Shown here: positions 34,754 through 43,902 of the stretch, one piece after another
Layout of the letters: each line of letters begins with the position of its first letter
How positions within the stretch are numbered: the first letter of the stretch is position 1
Assembly: GCF_038024855.1 (NCBI RefSeq)
Contig: NZ_CP139087.1
Location: 62,001 to 126,000, forward strand
From: Methylocella tundrae
GTDB taxonomy: Bacteria > Pseudomonadota > Alphaproteobacteria > Rhizobiales > Beijerinckiaceae
Direction of reading: 5' to 3'
Length of the DNA stretch: 64,000 nt
Notes under the pieces: generated by a model
The model's database searches: none
Told to the model about the DNA's origin: nothing
What the model saw: only the letters and a program-made list of their open reading frames with translations
Program-made: the position numbers and the translations under genes

Positions 34754-35637
34754 CCAACCGCTAGAAAATCCTTGCCAACGACGGTGCGGCGATCGCTTAC
34801 CCCTTTGCAGAAAGACGTCCTCGTATCTGGACGATATGCCGCGATGACACGATCAAGATCGTCGAACAGGGACGCCGCTAATAGTCGAAGCCCTTCCATG
34901 CAATCCTGAAACAGAAGGGAGATCGCGAAAACTTCCATCTTCGCTACGATCCCGTCGACTGACCGCGCTTCTTTCTCCGTCAATGCGACGATCGATGCTT
35001 CCAGTGCTCCAAGGCATTCGCTTGCTTTCCCGTCCGCCTCTATCGGCACTTGCCCGCCACCGATTTCGATTGACTCTATCTCCTCCCACAACCTCTCCGC
35101 GCTTTCCCAAACTTGCCAGAACCCGATACACGCAGAAAAAAGATGACTATCGTCCGATTCACTTGCAGCCACGCATGCGTCCATGCCTTCCATTCTTTTT
35201 GCAAGGCGCTTGACCTGCCCAACAGATCGAGTGCCCATCAAGCGATCGAAGTCCGCGAACAACGAAGCAATCAGACGATTTGCTGTCTCTGACGCGCCTT
35301 CCTCTCGCGTGATTTCGTAAACAATCTCTTTTTTCGTCGTCAGCGATTCCATGCTGTTCGCAGGCGTCGCGGCTACCGCATGACAAATGCGGCGGCGTTC
35401 CCTCAATAGTTCGGCAAACCTCTCGAATTCGGCGTCATCATCGCTTGACAGCTCTCCCCCGAAGCTGCCGTCGGCCGTGGCCGGCATCTGATCCGTGATC
35501 CGCCAAAACGCCTCGCATGCGGCATGTAAATAGGGCCTCGTGCATAAGCCTTCGCTGTCGTTTCTCGCGAAATCTGCACTCGTGATCTCTTCGCGAGGCG
35601 CGACGTGAGCCTTCTGTTCCAACGATTCCCTAAACAT
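34744..35637 (-). CDS. Hypothetical acidic helical protein
   Basis: 297 residues, mostly helical, acidic, no signal peptide or membrane segment. Eight Cys are scattered (for example CEAFW near 42, CIGFWQVW near 170, FQDCMEGL near 250). No domain recognised. It lies alone between the oxidoreductase gene (own terminator between them) and the second LuxR gene, reading leftward. Possible roles include an accessory regulator; none is supported by sequence. Confidence 0.65.
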   Translation of the reverse strand: MFRESLEQKAHVAPREEITSADFARNDSEGLCTRPYLHAACEAFWRITDQMPATADGSFGGELSSDDDAEFERFAELLRERRRICHAVAATPANSMESLTTKKEIVYEITREEGASETANRLIASLFADFDRLMGTRSVGQVKRLAKRMEGMDACVAASESDDSHLFSACIGFWQVWESAERLWEEIESIEIGGGQVPIEADGKASECLGALEASIVALTEKEARSVDGIVAKMEVFAISLLFQDCMEGLRLLAASLFDDLDRVIAAYRPDTRTSFCKGVSDRRTVVGKDFLAVGKR

Positions 35638-35713
35638 TGTTCCCCGCCCTGATCCTCTTTGCGCTTCCTCGCCGATCGTCCCCCTCGTTTGATTGGCAAG
35701 GGCTCAGTGCCAG

Positions 35714-36418
35714 CTAAATCAATCCCTCACGAAGCGCCTTCGCCGCCGCCTGCGCGAGCGTGAGAGCCCCCAGTTTCCAACGCGCCGAATCGAGACAGGC
35801 GCGCGCCACCGAGTCGCCCACCCGCATCGCCATGGCTATGTCAGTCAGCGCTACGCCGTCCGCCAACCCGGCAAGCGATTCCATCTCCTGCATGGTCAAA
35901 GGCTCATGTTCTTCTTTGCTCCCACTGGGCCAAAGAACATCGGCGCGCTGGTGGATATAATGCGCAACATTCATAAGATCTCTGGTGAGGCCGATCCGCC
36001 TTCTCGGCCAACTCTCGTCCGGCTCGTTAACGGTAACGCCTACCACCGCATCAAGCGAACCGCGCTCCCCACGCAAAGGGATAATCATCCTGCAGCTGGC
36101 CACACTGAAGTTCGACTCTTTCCGCGCCTGCTCAATCGCCGCATCGAGCCGCGAAATAAAGCTCCAGTCCAGCGCGTTCTCTTCCTGCGCCGCGACGCAC
36201 GCTTTGGCAGCGCAATGATCGAGCCACGCATCGCTATAGGCGAGAGAAAGACAGGTGTTCTTGATCAGCCAGACGCCGCGCGCGGGCCACACATAGGATA
36301 GCGTTTCCAGGCGATGATGCTTGCGCACGAATTCCAGGAATTCAGGAAGATCCAACGCACTGGCTTCTCTCTCGAAATGCGACAGGACCTCGGCTCCAAT
36401 TTCGTTTCCACTTCTCAC
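35714..36418 (-). CDS. LuxR-family regulator with degenerate ligand pocket
   Basis: 234 residues from GTG 36418, chosen because AAGGAGG lies 9 bases upstream; an upstream extension to 36535 lacks a ribosome site. The C-terminal HTH (about 172-234: IAMAMRVGDSVARACLDSAR) and the segment NVAHYIHQRAD match the LuxR at 1857. In the ligand domain W65 remains but the Tyr is Cys (C69) and the Asp-Pro pair is missing. It may work without signal, or as a dimerisation-type inhibitor of the other LuxR. This is inference from residue loss. Confidence 0.75.
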   Translation of the reverse strand: MRSGNEIGAEVLSHFEREASALDLPEFLEFVRKHHRLETLSYVWPARGVWLIKNTCLSLAYSDAWLDHCAAKACVAAQEENALDWSFISRLDAAIEQARKESNFSVASCRMIIPLRGERGSLDAVVGVTVNEPDESWPRRRIGLTRDLMNVAHYIHQRADVLWPSGSKEEHEPLTMQEMESLAGLADGVALTDIAMAMRVGDSVARACLDSARWKLGALTLAQAAAKALREGLI

Positions 36419-36977
36419 CGCGACCTCGCCTCCTTGGCATTTCGACAGACAGCCTGTCACAAAACAGTAATATTCGCGTCGATGCAGTTCATGGCGGCAC
36501 GGTCGGTGCTTAACGAGCCGGATCGCGAGCGCCAACGCTCAGTCATCACAGTTTTGTAACTGCCCCGCTCGTGGTCGCGGTATCCCCTATCGGCGGTAGT
36601 TTTTGAAATTGTCTTCGACCCGTGCTGCGGCGGACTGTCGCAGGCGTCTTAATGTCCGGCACGCCAAAGCGAGCGAACATCGCGGCGTTCTGTCTGAGAA
36701 TTCCCCAGGCGCGATAGCGGCCGTGCCCGGTCATTCCGCGCCAGAGTTCGGCGACCACAGAAAAGTTATCCAAAAAGATCTTTTTCGGGCTACCGGGGCC
36801 GCATTGATCCCCATGCTTTTGTGAGAACTGTTTGCATGTATCCTGAACCTATCCGATCCGGATCACGCGCATCGCCCACGATGTCGCATGCGATTTTTGC
36901 GGATTGCGTCGGGGCGGGGAGCCGCCAGCCGTGGGACCGCAGAGCGCTCATCGCTCATCGGTCGGCGAACGCGCCGG
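36419..36977. other. Intergenic stretch between LuxR gene and recD2
   Basis: About 560 bases. A leftward frame at 36546-36773 (75 residues, TTG start) has some protein-like composition in its first half, but no ribosome site or known family; it may be a gene remnant. No hairpin or repeat found. Confidence 0.35.
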
Positions 36978-39170
36978 TCATGTCCTCCGGGGCGCCTTCA
37001 ACCACTCTTCCAGTTTTGTCCACCGTCGCCGCCCTGCCCCGCTCCTCACGGCGATCGCCATCGCCCGGCGCTGGCCGACGATGACGACGAGGCGCTTGCC
37101 GCGCGTAATGGCGGTGTAGACGAGGTTGCGCGCCAGCATCGCATAGTGCTGCGTCGCAAGAGTGATGACGACGGCCGGATATTCGGAGCCTTGCGATTTG
37201 TGGATCGTCATCGCATAGGCGGGAAGCAGCGCATCGAGCTCGCCAAACGGGTATTCGACCTCGCGGCCGTCGAAGCCGGCGACGAGAAGACCTTCGTTCT
37301 CGTCGATGCGCAGCACGGTTCCAAGATCGCCGTTGAAAACGTCGCGGTCGTAATCATTCTCGGTCTGGATGATTTTGTCGCCGGGCGCGAAGACCGAGCC
37401 GAACTTTTCGATGCGGGTGGGCGGGTTCGGATTGAGCGCCTTCTGAAGATCGGCATTAAGCGAACGCGCGCCCAGAGCGCCGCGTTGCATCGGACACAAG
37501 ACCTGGATGTCGCGGATAGGATCGAGGCCGAACCGGCGCGGAATGCGCTCGCGCACGAGCTCGACGACCTTGGCGGCGCCATCTTCGGGGTCTTTGGTGT
37601 CGACGAACCAGAAATCCGAATCCTCGCCGCGCTTTGGCCATTCAGGCATTTCGCCGCGATTGATCCGGTGGGCGTTGACGATGATGCGGCTCTCCGCGGC
37701 CTGGCGAAACACTTCGGTCAATCGGGCGACCGGAACGGAGCCGGAATTGATAATGTCAGAGAGGATCTGGCCCGGCCCGACCGAGGGCAGCTGGTCGACG
37801 TCGCCGACGAGCAAAAGGGCGGCTTTTGGCGGGACTGCCTTCATGACGGCGAACATCAACGAAATATCCACCATGCTCGTCTCGTCGATGACGAGCAGGT
37901 CGCATGCCAATGGATTCTCCGCACCTCGCCTGAAGCCGCCGTGGATAGGATCGATCTCGAGCAGGCGATGGATGGTCTTCGCCTCGAGGCCCGTTTGCTC
38001 GGTCATTCGCTTGGCCGCGCGCCCGGTCGGCGCGCCGAGCAGGATTTTGACGCCCTTGGCGGCGAGGATGCGCAGGATAGCGTCAAGCAGCGTCGTCTTG
38101 CCGACGCCGGGGCCGCCGGTGATGACCGCGACCTTGGCGCCGAGCGCCATCTCGAGCGCGGCGCGCTGCGAGGCGGCGAGCGTCTTGCCGGTTTTTTTCT
38201 CGACCCAGGCGATCGCCTTGCTGGCGTCGATCGCCGGCCGGGGCGGGGAGCCCTGCGTCAAAGAGAGGAGCCGCTCAGCGACGCCGCGTTCAGCGAGATA
38301 GAGGCCGCGCAGAAAAATACAAGGTTCCGCGCCGATCGCATCCGCGACGATCTCATCATGGGTCAGTTCATGATCCAGCGCCGTTCTTACAATCGTCTTG
38401 TCGACTTCGAGGAGTTTGGTCGCGAGCTCGACGAGCGGCTCGACCGGAAGTCCGCAATGGCCCTCGTCGGTCGCTTCCTGCAGCGCGAACGAGATCCCGG
38501 CCCGAACGCGCTGCGGCGCCTCCTTCGTCATGCCCATCTTCATGGCGATGGCGTCGGCCGTCCGAAAGCCGATGCCTTTGATGTCGCGGGCGAGCCGATA
38601 GGGATCCTCGGTCATCACCTGGATGGCGTCATGGCCATAGGTCTTGAAGATGCGCACCGCCCGCGACGTGCCGACGCCGTTGGAGTGCAGGAAGACCATG
38701 ATGTCGCGAACGGCCTTTTGCTCGGCCCAGCCCGCGGCGATCTTCCCGGCGCGGAACTCGCCGATGCCTGGGACCTCCCTCAGTTTTTCGGGGGCGGCCT
38801 CGATGATTTCGAATGTCGCTTCGCCAAAGGCGCCGACGATCCTTTTGGCGAGCGTCGGACCGATGCCGCGCACCATGCCGGAGCCGAGGTATTTCTCGAT
38901 GCCCTCGGCCGTCGTCGGCGGGGTGGTCTTGAGCGTATCGGCCTTGAACTGCAGGCCATGCGTGCGATCGGTGAACCAGACGCCGACGGCGTGGATGAAC
39001 TCGCCGGCCGAGATGAAAGCGGCGTGGCCGACGACGGCGACAAGATCGCGCCGCCCGCGCGCCTTCACCTTCAGCACAGCGAAGCCACTTTCCTCATTGT
39101 GAAACGTCACCCGCTCGACGGAGCCGACGAGCGTTTCACGGGAGGGAGCCGCATGGGCTTGGGGCTTCAA
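36978..39170 (-). CDS. recD2: RecD2-type ATP-dependent DNA helicase
   Basis: 730 residues. An N-terminal OB-like region (about 10-85) and helix-hairpin-helix repeats (about 95-200: GIGPTLAKRIVGAFGE, VPGIGEFRAGKIA, IKGIGFRTADAIA) precede a superfamily 1B helicase core with Walker A GGPGVGKTT (about 350), Walker B LLVIDETSMVD and the C-terminal motif YAMTIHKSQGSEYPAV. This is the RecD2 (YrrC) layout, a 5'-3' helicase found outside RecBCD. Start is TTG 39170. It may help repair or replication of the element. Confidence 0.9.
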   Translation of the reverse strand: MKPQAHAAPSRETLVGSVERVTFHNEESGFAVLKVKARGRRDLVAVVGHAAFISAGEFIHAVGVWFTDRTHGLQFKADTLKTTPPTTAEGIEKYLGSGMVRGIGPTLAKRIVGAFGEATFEIIEAAPEKLREVPGIGEFRAGKIAAGWAEQKAVRDIMVFLHSNGVGTSRAVRIFKTYGHDAIQVMTEDPYRLARDIKGIGFRTADAIAMKMGMTKEAPQRVRAGISFALQEATDEGHCGLPVEPLVELATKLLEVDKTIVRTALDHELTHDEIVADAIGAEPCIFLRGLYLAERGVAERLLSLTQGSPPRPAIDASKAIAWVEKKTGKTLAASQRAALEMALGAKVAVITGGPGVGKTTLLDAILRILAAKGVKILLGAPTGRAAKRMTEQTGLEAKTIHRLLEIDPIHGGFRRGAENPLACDLLVIDETSMVDISLMFAVMKAVPPKAALLLVGDVDQLPSVGPGQILSDIINSGSVPVARLTEVFRQAAESRIIVNAHRINRGEMPEWPKRGEDSDFWFVDTKDPEDGAAKVVELVRERIPRRFGLDPIRDIQVLCPMQRGALGARSLNADLQKALNPNPPTRIEKFGSVFAPGDKIIQTENDYDRDVFNGDLGTVLRIDENEGLLVAGFDGREVEYPFGELDALLPAYAMTIHKSQGSEYPAVVITLATQHYAMLARNLVYTAITRGKRLVVIVGQRRAMAIAVRSGAGRRRWTKLEEWLKAPRRT

Positions 39171-39625
39171 GATGCTTCGCCTTCGCGGGACGCCGACGGG
39201 TATCCCATATCCAACGACGCCGGCGCTGCGGTTTCAACAGGCAGGTGACTCAGAAATCGGGCTCATCCCGTGGGATGGCGTCGATTATGCTTTTAGTGCG
39301 GGCGGCGGCGAGGCTCAAACTTCATCACTCAACGCGCGGCGCTCCAATTTGAACGGCGACCTTTCGAAACCCATCACCATCCGGAGGAACCTCTGCCAGG
39401 CGACCTTGATGTGTTGCGATAGTTATTGCGTTGACCTCCAAGAAAGCCATTGCGTTTCCTTGCAAAATCCTTAGATGCTTGAGATACGCTTCTGTCGACT
39501 GCATTTTTTGTCCATTCCGTGTCAGGGAATGCACGTTTCACGTCAGATAAGATGCGCAATGCCTTTCGCCGGACGAGTAACCATCGCCGTCCAGGCATAG
39601 GCAATTCCTTCATGCGAGACCGATC
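39171..39625. other. Gene-poor stretch
   Basis: About 455 bases between the recD2 start and the next gene. It should contain the recD2 promoter. Short frames on both strands lack ribosome sites. No repeat or hairpin stands out. Confidence 0.4.
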
Positions 39626-40285
39626 ATGTCCATGCCGGCGCGGGGACTGAACGGTCCTTTTGGCTCCTCATCAGAGGAGCATTTCACATCCAGAGGTCCA
39701 GTGCGTCATACCGTCCGCCCCTTCATTAAGGAATTCAAGAATCGTTCGACCAAACCGCCGGCTGCTAATCCAGGCCCTATCGGCGACGCCAAGATTGATG
39801 GCTCCAAGCCGTCGTTCCTGGATCTCGGCGTTTTCGCGACTCGCCAGGCCAATCATGATGATGAACGCAGCGCTGCGTTGAAAGCCGCCGACGCGGTGTT
39901 TCGCAAAGGCGGTTCGGCAGCCCCCTCGCCCGAGACCACTTCGTCACCGAACGCCCCCGCAGGCCGCATACTGCAGAGTCTTGTCGCCGCGGAGGATGCG
40001 CCCGCGGTGCGATCTGGCAACGCGGATGAAAAAATCCGCCGTGGTCGCGGGCCGGGGAAGGCCGAAAAATCATCTCCCGCCGGGCGCCAGAAACGAACCC
40101 TCCAACCCAAAGGTGAAGTTGCGAGAGTTGCCGAGGAACTGCCTGCTGAGAGTTCATCGCCGGAAATATCGATCGTCTCAAGGCCTCGCCGCGAGCGCAG
40201 ACCGATTCAAAAGCGTTGGGTTTTCGAGACGGCGCTTATCGCCGGCGAGAAATGGAAGCGGCGTTTGCGCCAGGCTGCGCGCTGA
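39626..40285 (+). CDS. Hypothetical basic protein
   Basis: 219 residues, rich in Ala, Arg, Pro, Lys and Ser, without membrane segments. Most of it looks disordered; a short C-terminal helix (KRWVFETALIAGEKWKRRLR) is the most ordered part. The ribosome site is weak. Composition fits a nucleic-acid-binding or conjugation-associated protein, but no family is recognised. Confidence 0.5.
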   Translation: MSMPARGLNGPFGSSSEEHFTSRGPVRHTVRPFIKEFKNRSTKPPAANPGPIGDAKIDGSKPSFLDLGVFATRQANHDDERSAALKAADAVFRKGGSAAPSPETTSSPNAPAGRILQSLVAAEDAPAVRSGNADEKIRRGRGPGKAEKSSPAGRQKRTLQPKGEVARVAEELPAESSSPEISIVSRPRRERRPIQKRWVFETALIAGEKWKRRLRQAAR

Positions 40286-40327
40286 CTTTGGGCTAAGTTT
40301 CATCTTCCAGGCAACAGGCGCCAGAAC

Positions 40328-40594
40328 TTGACCTCTTTGAATGACAGGATCGCGCAGTTCATCGTCGACCGATTTCCGGACGAGGGATCGCCGGTCGAAT
40401 TGCTGTGCGTGGATCACAATGGAACCTATGTGGTTCCCTTTCCCTGCCGCCGCGCGGAGGATGCGTGGCGCAATTGTGAGACCAACGAAATTATCGAGGC
40501 TGAGGTGGCAGGCTGGCGTCTGAGCCGCGGGAAGGCCCGGGGCAAGTCTGTTGGCGGGCGTTCGGGGTACTTGTTGAGCCCCTGCAGAGCTTAA
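40328..40594 (+). CDS. Small hypothetical protein
   Basis: 88 residues from a TTG start (another TTG lies 9 bases on). The sequence reads like a compact alpha/beta fold (IAQFIVDRFPDEG, VELLCVDHNGTYVVPFPC) and has a basic Gly-rich tail. No family recognised. No strong ribosome site. Confidence 0.4.
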   Translation: MTSLNDRIAQFIVDRFPDEGSPVELLCVDHNGTYVVPFPCRRAEDAWRNCETNEIIEAEVAGWRLSRGKARGKSVGGRSGYLLSPCRA

Positions 40595-40618
40595 GCCGGC
40601 GCCCTTGCCCAGAGTGCT

Positions 40619-40924
40619 ATGCGCTATCATGTTCAAACCGCAATGACAGACCCCTTGGAAAAAAGACTGATCGAGGCCTTAACGAAGGTCGACGCGCATG
40701 GCGACATCGCGCCGGCTCACGTTCAAGATCCGATGACGATGGTGCTCCGTGAGAGGGCCGTCCAGGCCGATCTGATGCGTTGGGACGACAGCCGTGGCCA
40801 TTACGTGTTGACCGGAACGGGTCGAAGTCGAATCAGCGCGCGCAGGCGCGCTCCTGGCGTCGTCATTCGGTTCGAAAAGCGCGACGACAAAGCCGCCATA
40901 TCGCCGCAACGGAAATCCGATTGA
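40619..40924 (+). CDS. Small hypothetical protein
   Basis: 101 residues; the start may instead be ATG 40643. It contains a helical N-terminus (DPLEKRLIEALTKVDAHGD) and a segment (MRWDDSRGHYVLTGTGRSRI) like the wing of a winged-helix fold, then a basic tail. It lies 24 bases after the previous gene, same direction. No family recognised. Confidence 0.4.
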   Translation: MRYHVQTAMTDPLEKRLIEALTKVDAHGDIAPAHVQDPMTMVLRERAVQADLMRWDDSRGHYVLTGTGRSRISARRRAPGVVIRFEKRDDKAAISPQRKSD

Positions 40925-41437
40925 CGCCCAGTGCGCACTCAAAGCGCTGAGGCATGACCACAGAACGTGCTCGACCGTGCGATGCAGGCGCCGCTCAGGT
41001 CTTTGACGCGCTCCGGTTTCGCGCGGCGCCCAATTGGATAGCTGGTCGTGGTCTCAGAGATCGGCAACGCGCCTCTCGCACCTCACCGCCATTGCAGCCG
41101 GCCATTCGATCGAAGTCCGGCCTCATCGCTTTGGCGCTTAAACCCTCCACCGCAATTTGCGTCAGACCGTTAAGCGCGCCGCGCGAACGCGCAGCCGATT
41201 CTTCACGCCCTTTTGAACCTTGTTGTGAAAAAGATCGCGGTGATTTGGAGTGGACTGTAGATTCCAAAAAGAATTCGTGCGAATTGATCGAATCACTTGA
41301 CGAAGAACGTCTCCCCGGCGCGGAAGATAATTGAGTCAGGATAAGGCGCGCGCCATTTCGTGATCTCCAAAATCGGCCATCTCAGTCCAACCGAACTGAA
41401 AGCCAGCCGTCGCCCCATCAACATAAGGAAAGGCATC
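40925..41437. other. Gene-poor stretch
   Basis: About 510 bases without a supported gene. Frames on both strands lack ribosome sites and show low-complexity composition. It should hold the promoter of the gene at 41438. Confidence 0.35.
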
Positions 41438-41938
41438 ATGCCCACCGCAGTCGAACAAATCCACGCGAAGATCGCTGAGCTGGAGACGAAGATCGCTGAT
41501 CTTCGCATCGCCGAGCGCGAACTCCTCGCCCTTGAGAAGAGTTCGGCGCGACAGGCACCCCCGGCGCCCGAGCCAAAGATAAAACAAAAGCCCGGCCCGA
41601 AGGCGAAACAGAAGCCCGCGCCGAAGGCGAGCCTTCGACCGAAGGTTCAGAGTGAACCGAAGGCAAAGGCGCCGGCCGAGGCGCGCCAGACCATCGGCAA
41701 CGCTATCACCGGCGTAATCGACCAGCATGGCGCGCTTTCCGCCGCCGAGATTGCCGAACACGTCAAGGCCACCGGCCGGGACATCAACAATCGAACGGTG
41801 TCCTTTGCGCTGCAAGCGCTGAAAAAGCGGGGCCTTGCCAAAAACACGGACGGCAAATGGTCGCTGCCGAAGGCGCGCGGACGTCGCCCTGCTGCGTCAA
41901 CCGAAGCGAGCAATCAACCGGCAGAAGCTGCCGAGTAA
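41438..41938 (+). CDS. Histone-H1-like basic protein with a C-terminal winged-helix-like domain
   Basis: 166 residues from ATG 41438 (AAGGAAAGG upstream). A short coiled coil (about 5-35: IHAKIAELETKIADLRIAE) is followed by a Lys/Pro/Ala-rich basic linker (40-85) and a helical domain (about 88-145: IGNAITGVIDQHGALSAAEI, then VSFALQALKKRGLAK) that resembles a small winged helix. Ala/Lys/Pro tails occur in bacterial histone-H1-like proteins. A nucleoid role is plausible, unproven. It ends with a long acidic-Ala tail. Confidence 0.6.
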   Translation: MPTAVEQIHAKIAELETKIADLRIAERELLALEKSSARQAPPAPEPKIKQKPGPKAKQKPAPKASLRPKVQSEPKAKAPAEARQTIGNAITGVIDQHGALSAAEIAEHVKATGRDINNRTVSFALQALKKRGLAKNTDGKWSLPKARGRRPAASTEASNQPAEAAE

Positions 41939-42011
41939 AAAAGGGAGGGTTCTGGCGCTTGTAGCCCTGGGATCGCGGGCGCGAGACGGAACCCTTGCCA
42001 GGCCGACGAGA

Positions 42012-42029
42012 CATTCAGCGCGCTGAATG
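42012..42029. repeat. 18-bp perfect palindrome
   Basis: CATTCAGCG followed by CGCTGAATG is a perfect 18-bp palindrome with no spacer. It lies 17 bases from a dnaE2-like remnant. It could be a protein-binding or recombination site; no partner is known. Confidence 0.5.
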
Positions 42030-42045
42030 CACAGCGGGCGGCCTG

Positions 42046-42108
42046 GCGAAATTCTCGCGCCTTCGCCTTGATTGTATCGACGTGGAGATCCGGGACTTGG
42101 ATGCCACG
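42046..42108 (-). pseudogene. Possible leftover 3' end of a dnaE2-type gene
   Basis: Read leftward, the frame encodes RGIQVPDLHVDTIKAKAREF plus Arg. It matches the last residues of the intact dnaE2 in this window (at 53236) in pattern: R-x-I-x-V-x-D, then T-I-K-x-K-A-R-x-F. The upstream sequence in the frame does not look like the rest of DnaE2, so only a 3' scrap remains, if this is not chance. The same 20-residue end is typical of the DnaE2 family. Confidence 0.5.
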
Positions 42109-42549
42109 GATCTTCAGGCCCTTGACGTTGGCGGGCCTCGGCGGCTTTCCAAAGACCCGTCCGGTATGCCGGGCGGGTTCGCGCCATGACGGGACTGTGG
42201 GGCGTGCTATCCTAACGGCAGGAGCGGGCCGGAAAGAGACTGACAGCTTTCAGGCGCTGAGCGGTAAAAGGCCGACATCGTTACAGTTTGCCACGGTCCG
42301 AAGCTCACATGCCCAAGCTGCCCGAAGCGTGATATTAGCCCGTTATCGCGGAAGCATGCGTTCCGGATGCGCCGACTGCAACCGGCGGGTTCGTCGACGA
42401 CGTAGGCGGCTTCCACCAAGAACGACGCCTGGTTCCACTGTGGCGATAGGCCTCTGTTGCGTAGCCTTAAGCCCGCCGGAGCCGGTCAGGTGCGCCGCAA
42501 ACGGCGATGGGCTAAAGTCAGCGCTTGATCCTCCAACGCGAGTCTCATT

Positions 42550-43500
42550 ATGGTCGCAGAGGCCTTTCTATCTTATTCTCATGCCGACGAGAAAGCGCTC
42601 GAACGGTTGCACAAGCATCTTGCAGTCCTAAAGCGAGAAGGCACATTGCCCACCTGGAGCGACCATGCCATTCTGGCTGGCGACCGACTCGACGGCGTGA
42701 TTAGCGCCCAGCTGGAGCGGAGCCAAATCTTCTTGGCGCTGGTCAGCCCGGACTATCTCGCGTCTCAATACTGCTATGACAAGGAATTCGCCCGAGCGCT
42801 CGAGCTAGCCGCGGCAGGGCGAATGCGGATTGTGCCAGTCATCCTGGAGCCCTGCGATTGGCTTTCGTCCCCATTCAAGGACTTCGCAGCTCTTCCCAAG
42901 GATGGTCAACCGATTTCCGGCTTCACCAACCCGAACAACGCGTATCTGAACGTGGTGGTTGGCTTGCGACGCCTCATCGAGGTCCCCGGGAACGGGACGA
43001 GCGCACCGGCTGACGGGATCGCGTCGCCGGGTCAGGCGCGACGGCCTCGCATCAAGCAGGATTTCGACTCCATCCAACGCGCCGAGTATGCGGACCGGGC
43101 GTTCACTACCATTCGGGACTACTTCCGTGCTTCGTGCGCCGAGCTAGCCCAAATCGGCGATGATTTGCGCTCCAAGTTTGAGGACATCGACGCGACGGCC
43201 TTCACCTGCTCCGTGGTGAACCGGGCGAAGCGCCAGCGAGGTGAGGCTCACATCACGGTCCACAACTGCAAGTCCCGGAACGTCGGGTTTGGCGACATCA
43301 GCTACGTCAACCAGCCTCATGCCGAGAGGAATACCTCAAACGGCTCGATTCGGGTCACTAACGACGATTACCAGCTTTTCCTAAATATGGACCATTACGG
43401 GATGTCGTCCGGGCGCGACCGGGAGAGGACAACGCCGGAGCAGGCCGCGGAAACACTGTGGGGCGAGTTCGTCAGACAGGCTGGAATCGAATATGATTGA
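42550..43500 (+). CDS. TIR-domain protein with unknown C-terminal domain
   Basis: 316 residues. A TIR domain spans about 4-140: AFLSYSHADEKALERL at the start, a conserved Asp region (AGDRLDG) and SQYCYDKEF at 72-80, where E79 sits where catalytic Glu of NAD-cleaving TIR proteins is expected. The C-terminal part (about 175-316) is a separate alpha/beta domain (FTCSVVNRAKRQRGEAHITV, NMDHYGMSSGRDRERTT) with no known family. TIR proteins in such settings often deplete NAD during phage attack. No ribosome site is obvious upstream. No Thoeris sensor gene is next to it. Confidence 0.85.
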   Translation: MVAEAFLSYSHADEKALERLHKHLAVLKREGTLPTWSDHAILAGDRLDGVISAQLERSQIFLALVSPDYLASQYCYDKEFARALELAAAGRMRIVPVILEPCDWLSSPFKDFAALPKDGQPISGFTNPNNAYLNVVVGLRRLIEVPGNGTSAPADGIASPGQARRPRIKQDFDSIQRAEYADRAFTTIRDYFRASCAELAQIGDDLRSKFEDIDATAFTCSVVNRAKRQRGEAHITVHNCKSRNVGFGDISYVNQPHAERNTSNGSIRVTNDDYQLFLNMDHYGMSSGRDRERTTPEQAAETLWGEFVRQAGIEYD

Positions 43501-43529
43501 TTTCAGGCCCGCGATCTGGGGCGCGCAGG

Positions 43530-43880
43530 TCAACACTTCACTTCGTCAAGCTTGAAGTACCTCTCGCCGATTTTCAACGCCGGATGCGCGTAGCAAATTG
43601 CGTAAGGCGTGCTGTATTGCACGTTCCGCCCTTGGATGTTGAAAACGACGGCGTCTCGTTGCTGGGTGTAGTGCCACCCGTTCTCTTGCCGCATCATTTG
43701 TAAGCTTTCACGCGGCTCTCCGTGTTCTTCGGCGATCGTCATTACGAGCTCTCGCAACGCTTCAGGACTTCCGTCGGGGACCTCACCCACCCGGCGCACT
43801 TCTGTGTGTTTCACCATTCCCGTTGCGGACGCCGACCCGATCCTATTAAGGGTTGCGTGTGCCAAGGTCACGAGTTCCAT
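43530..43880 (-). CDS. Hypothetical small protein
   Basis: 116 residues, alpha/beta, no membrane segment. The C-terminal half contains NIQGRNVQYSTPYAICYAHP. It converges on the TIR gene with 29 bases between stops. A perfect 13-bp inverted repeat lies just upstream of its start, suggesting regulation. No family recognised. Confidence 0.5.
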   Translation of the reverse strand: MELVTLAHATLNRIGSASATGMVKHTEVRRVGEVPDGSPEALRELVMTIAEEHGEPRESLQMMRQENGWHYTQQRDAVVFNIQGRNVQYSTPYAICYAHPALKIGERYFKLDEVKC

Positions 43881-43902
43881 CGAACACTCCAGTTTATCGT
43901 CT

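Larger units (their letters stand above)
41939..42549. other. Gene-poor stretch with palindrome and gene remnant
   Basis: About 610 bases with no intact gene. It contains the 18-bp palindrome and the dnaE2-like remnant, then about 360 bases to the TIR gene where nothing is recognised. The absence of genes and presence of remnants suggest past rearrangement. Confidence 0.4.

Noticed and set aside
36888..39248. Long rightward open frame (786 codons) opposite recD2
   Set aside because: The leftward frame carries clear RecD2 motifs; the opposite frame has none and is a GC-bias artefact.
39374..39613. Leftward 79-codon frame between recD2 and the gene at 39626
   Set aside because: Basic composition but no ribosome site or homologous pattern; too weak to list as a gene.
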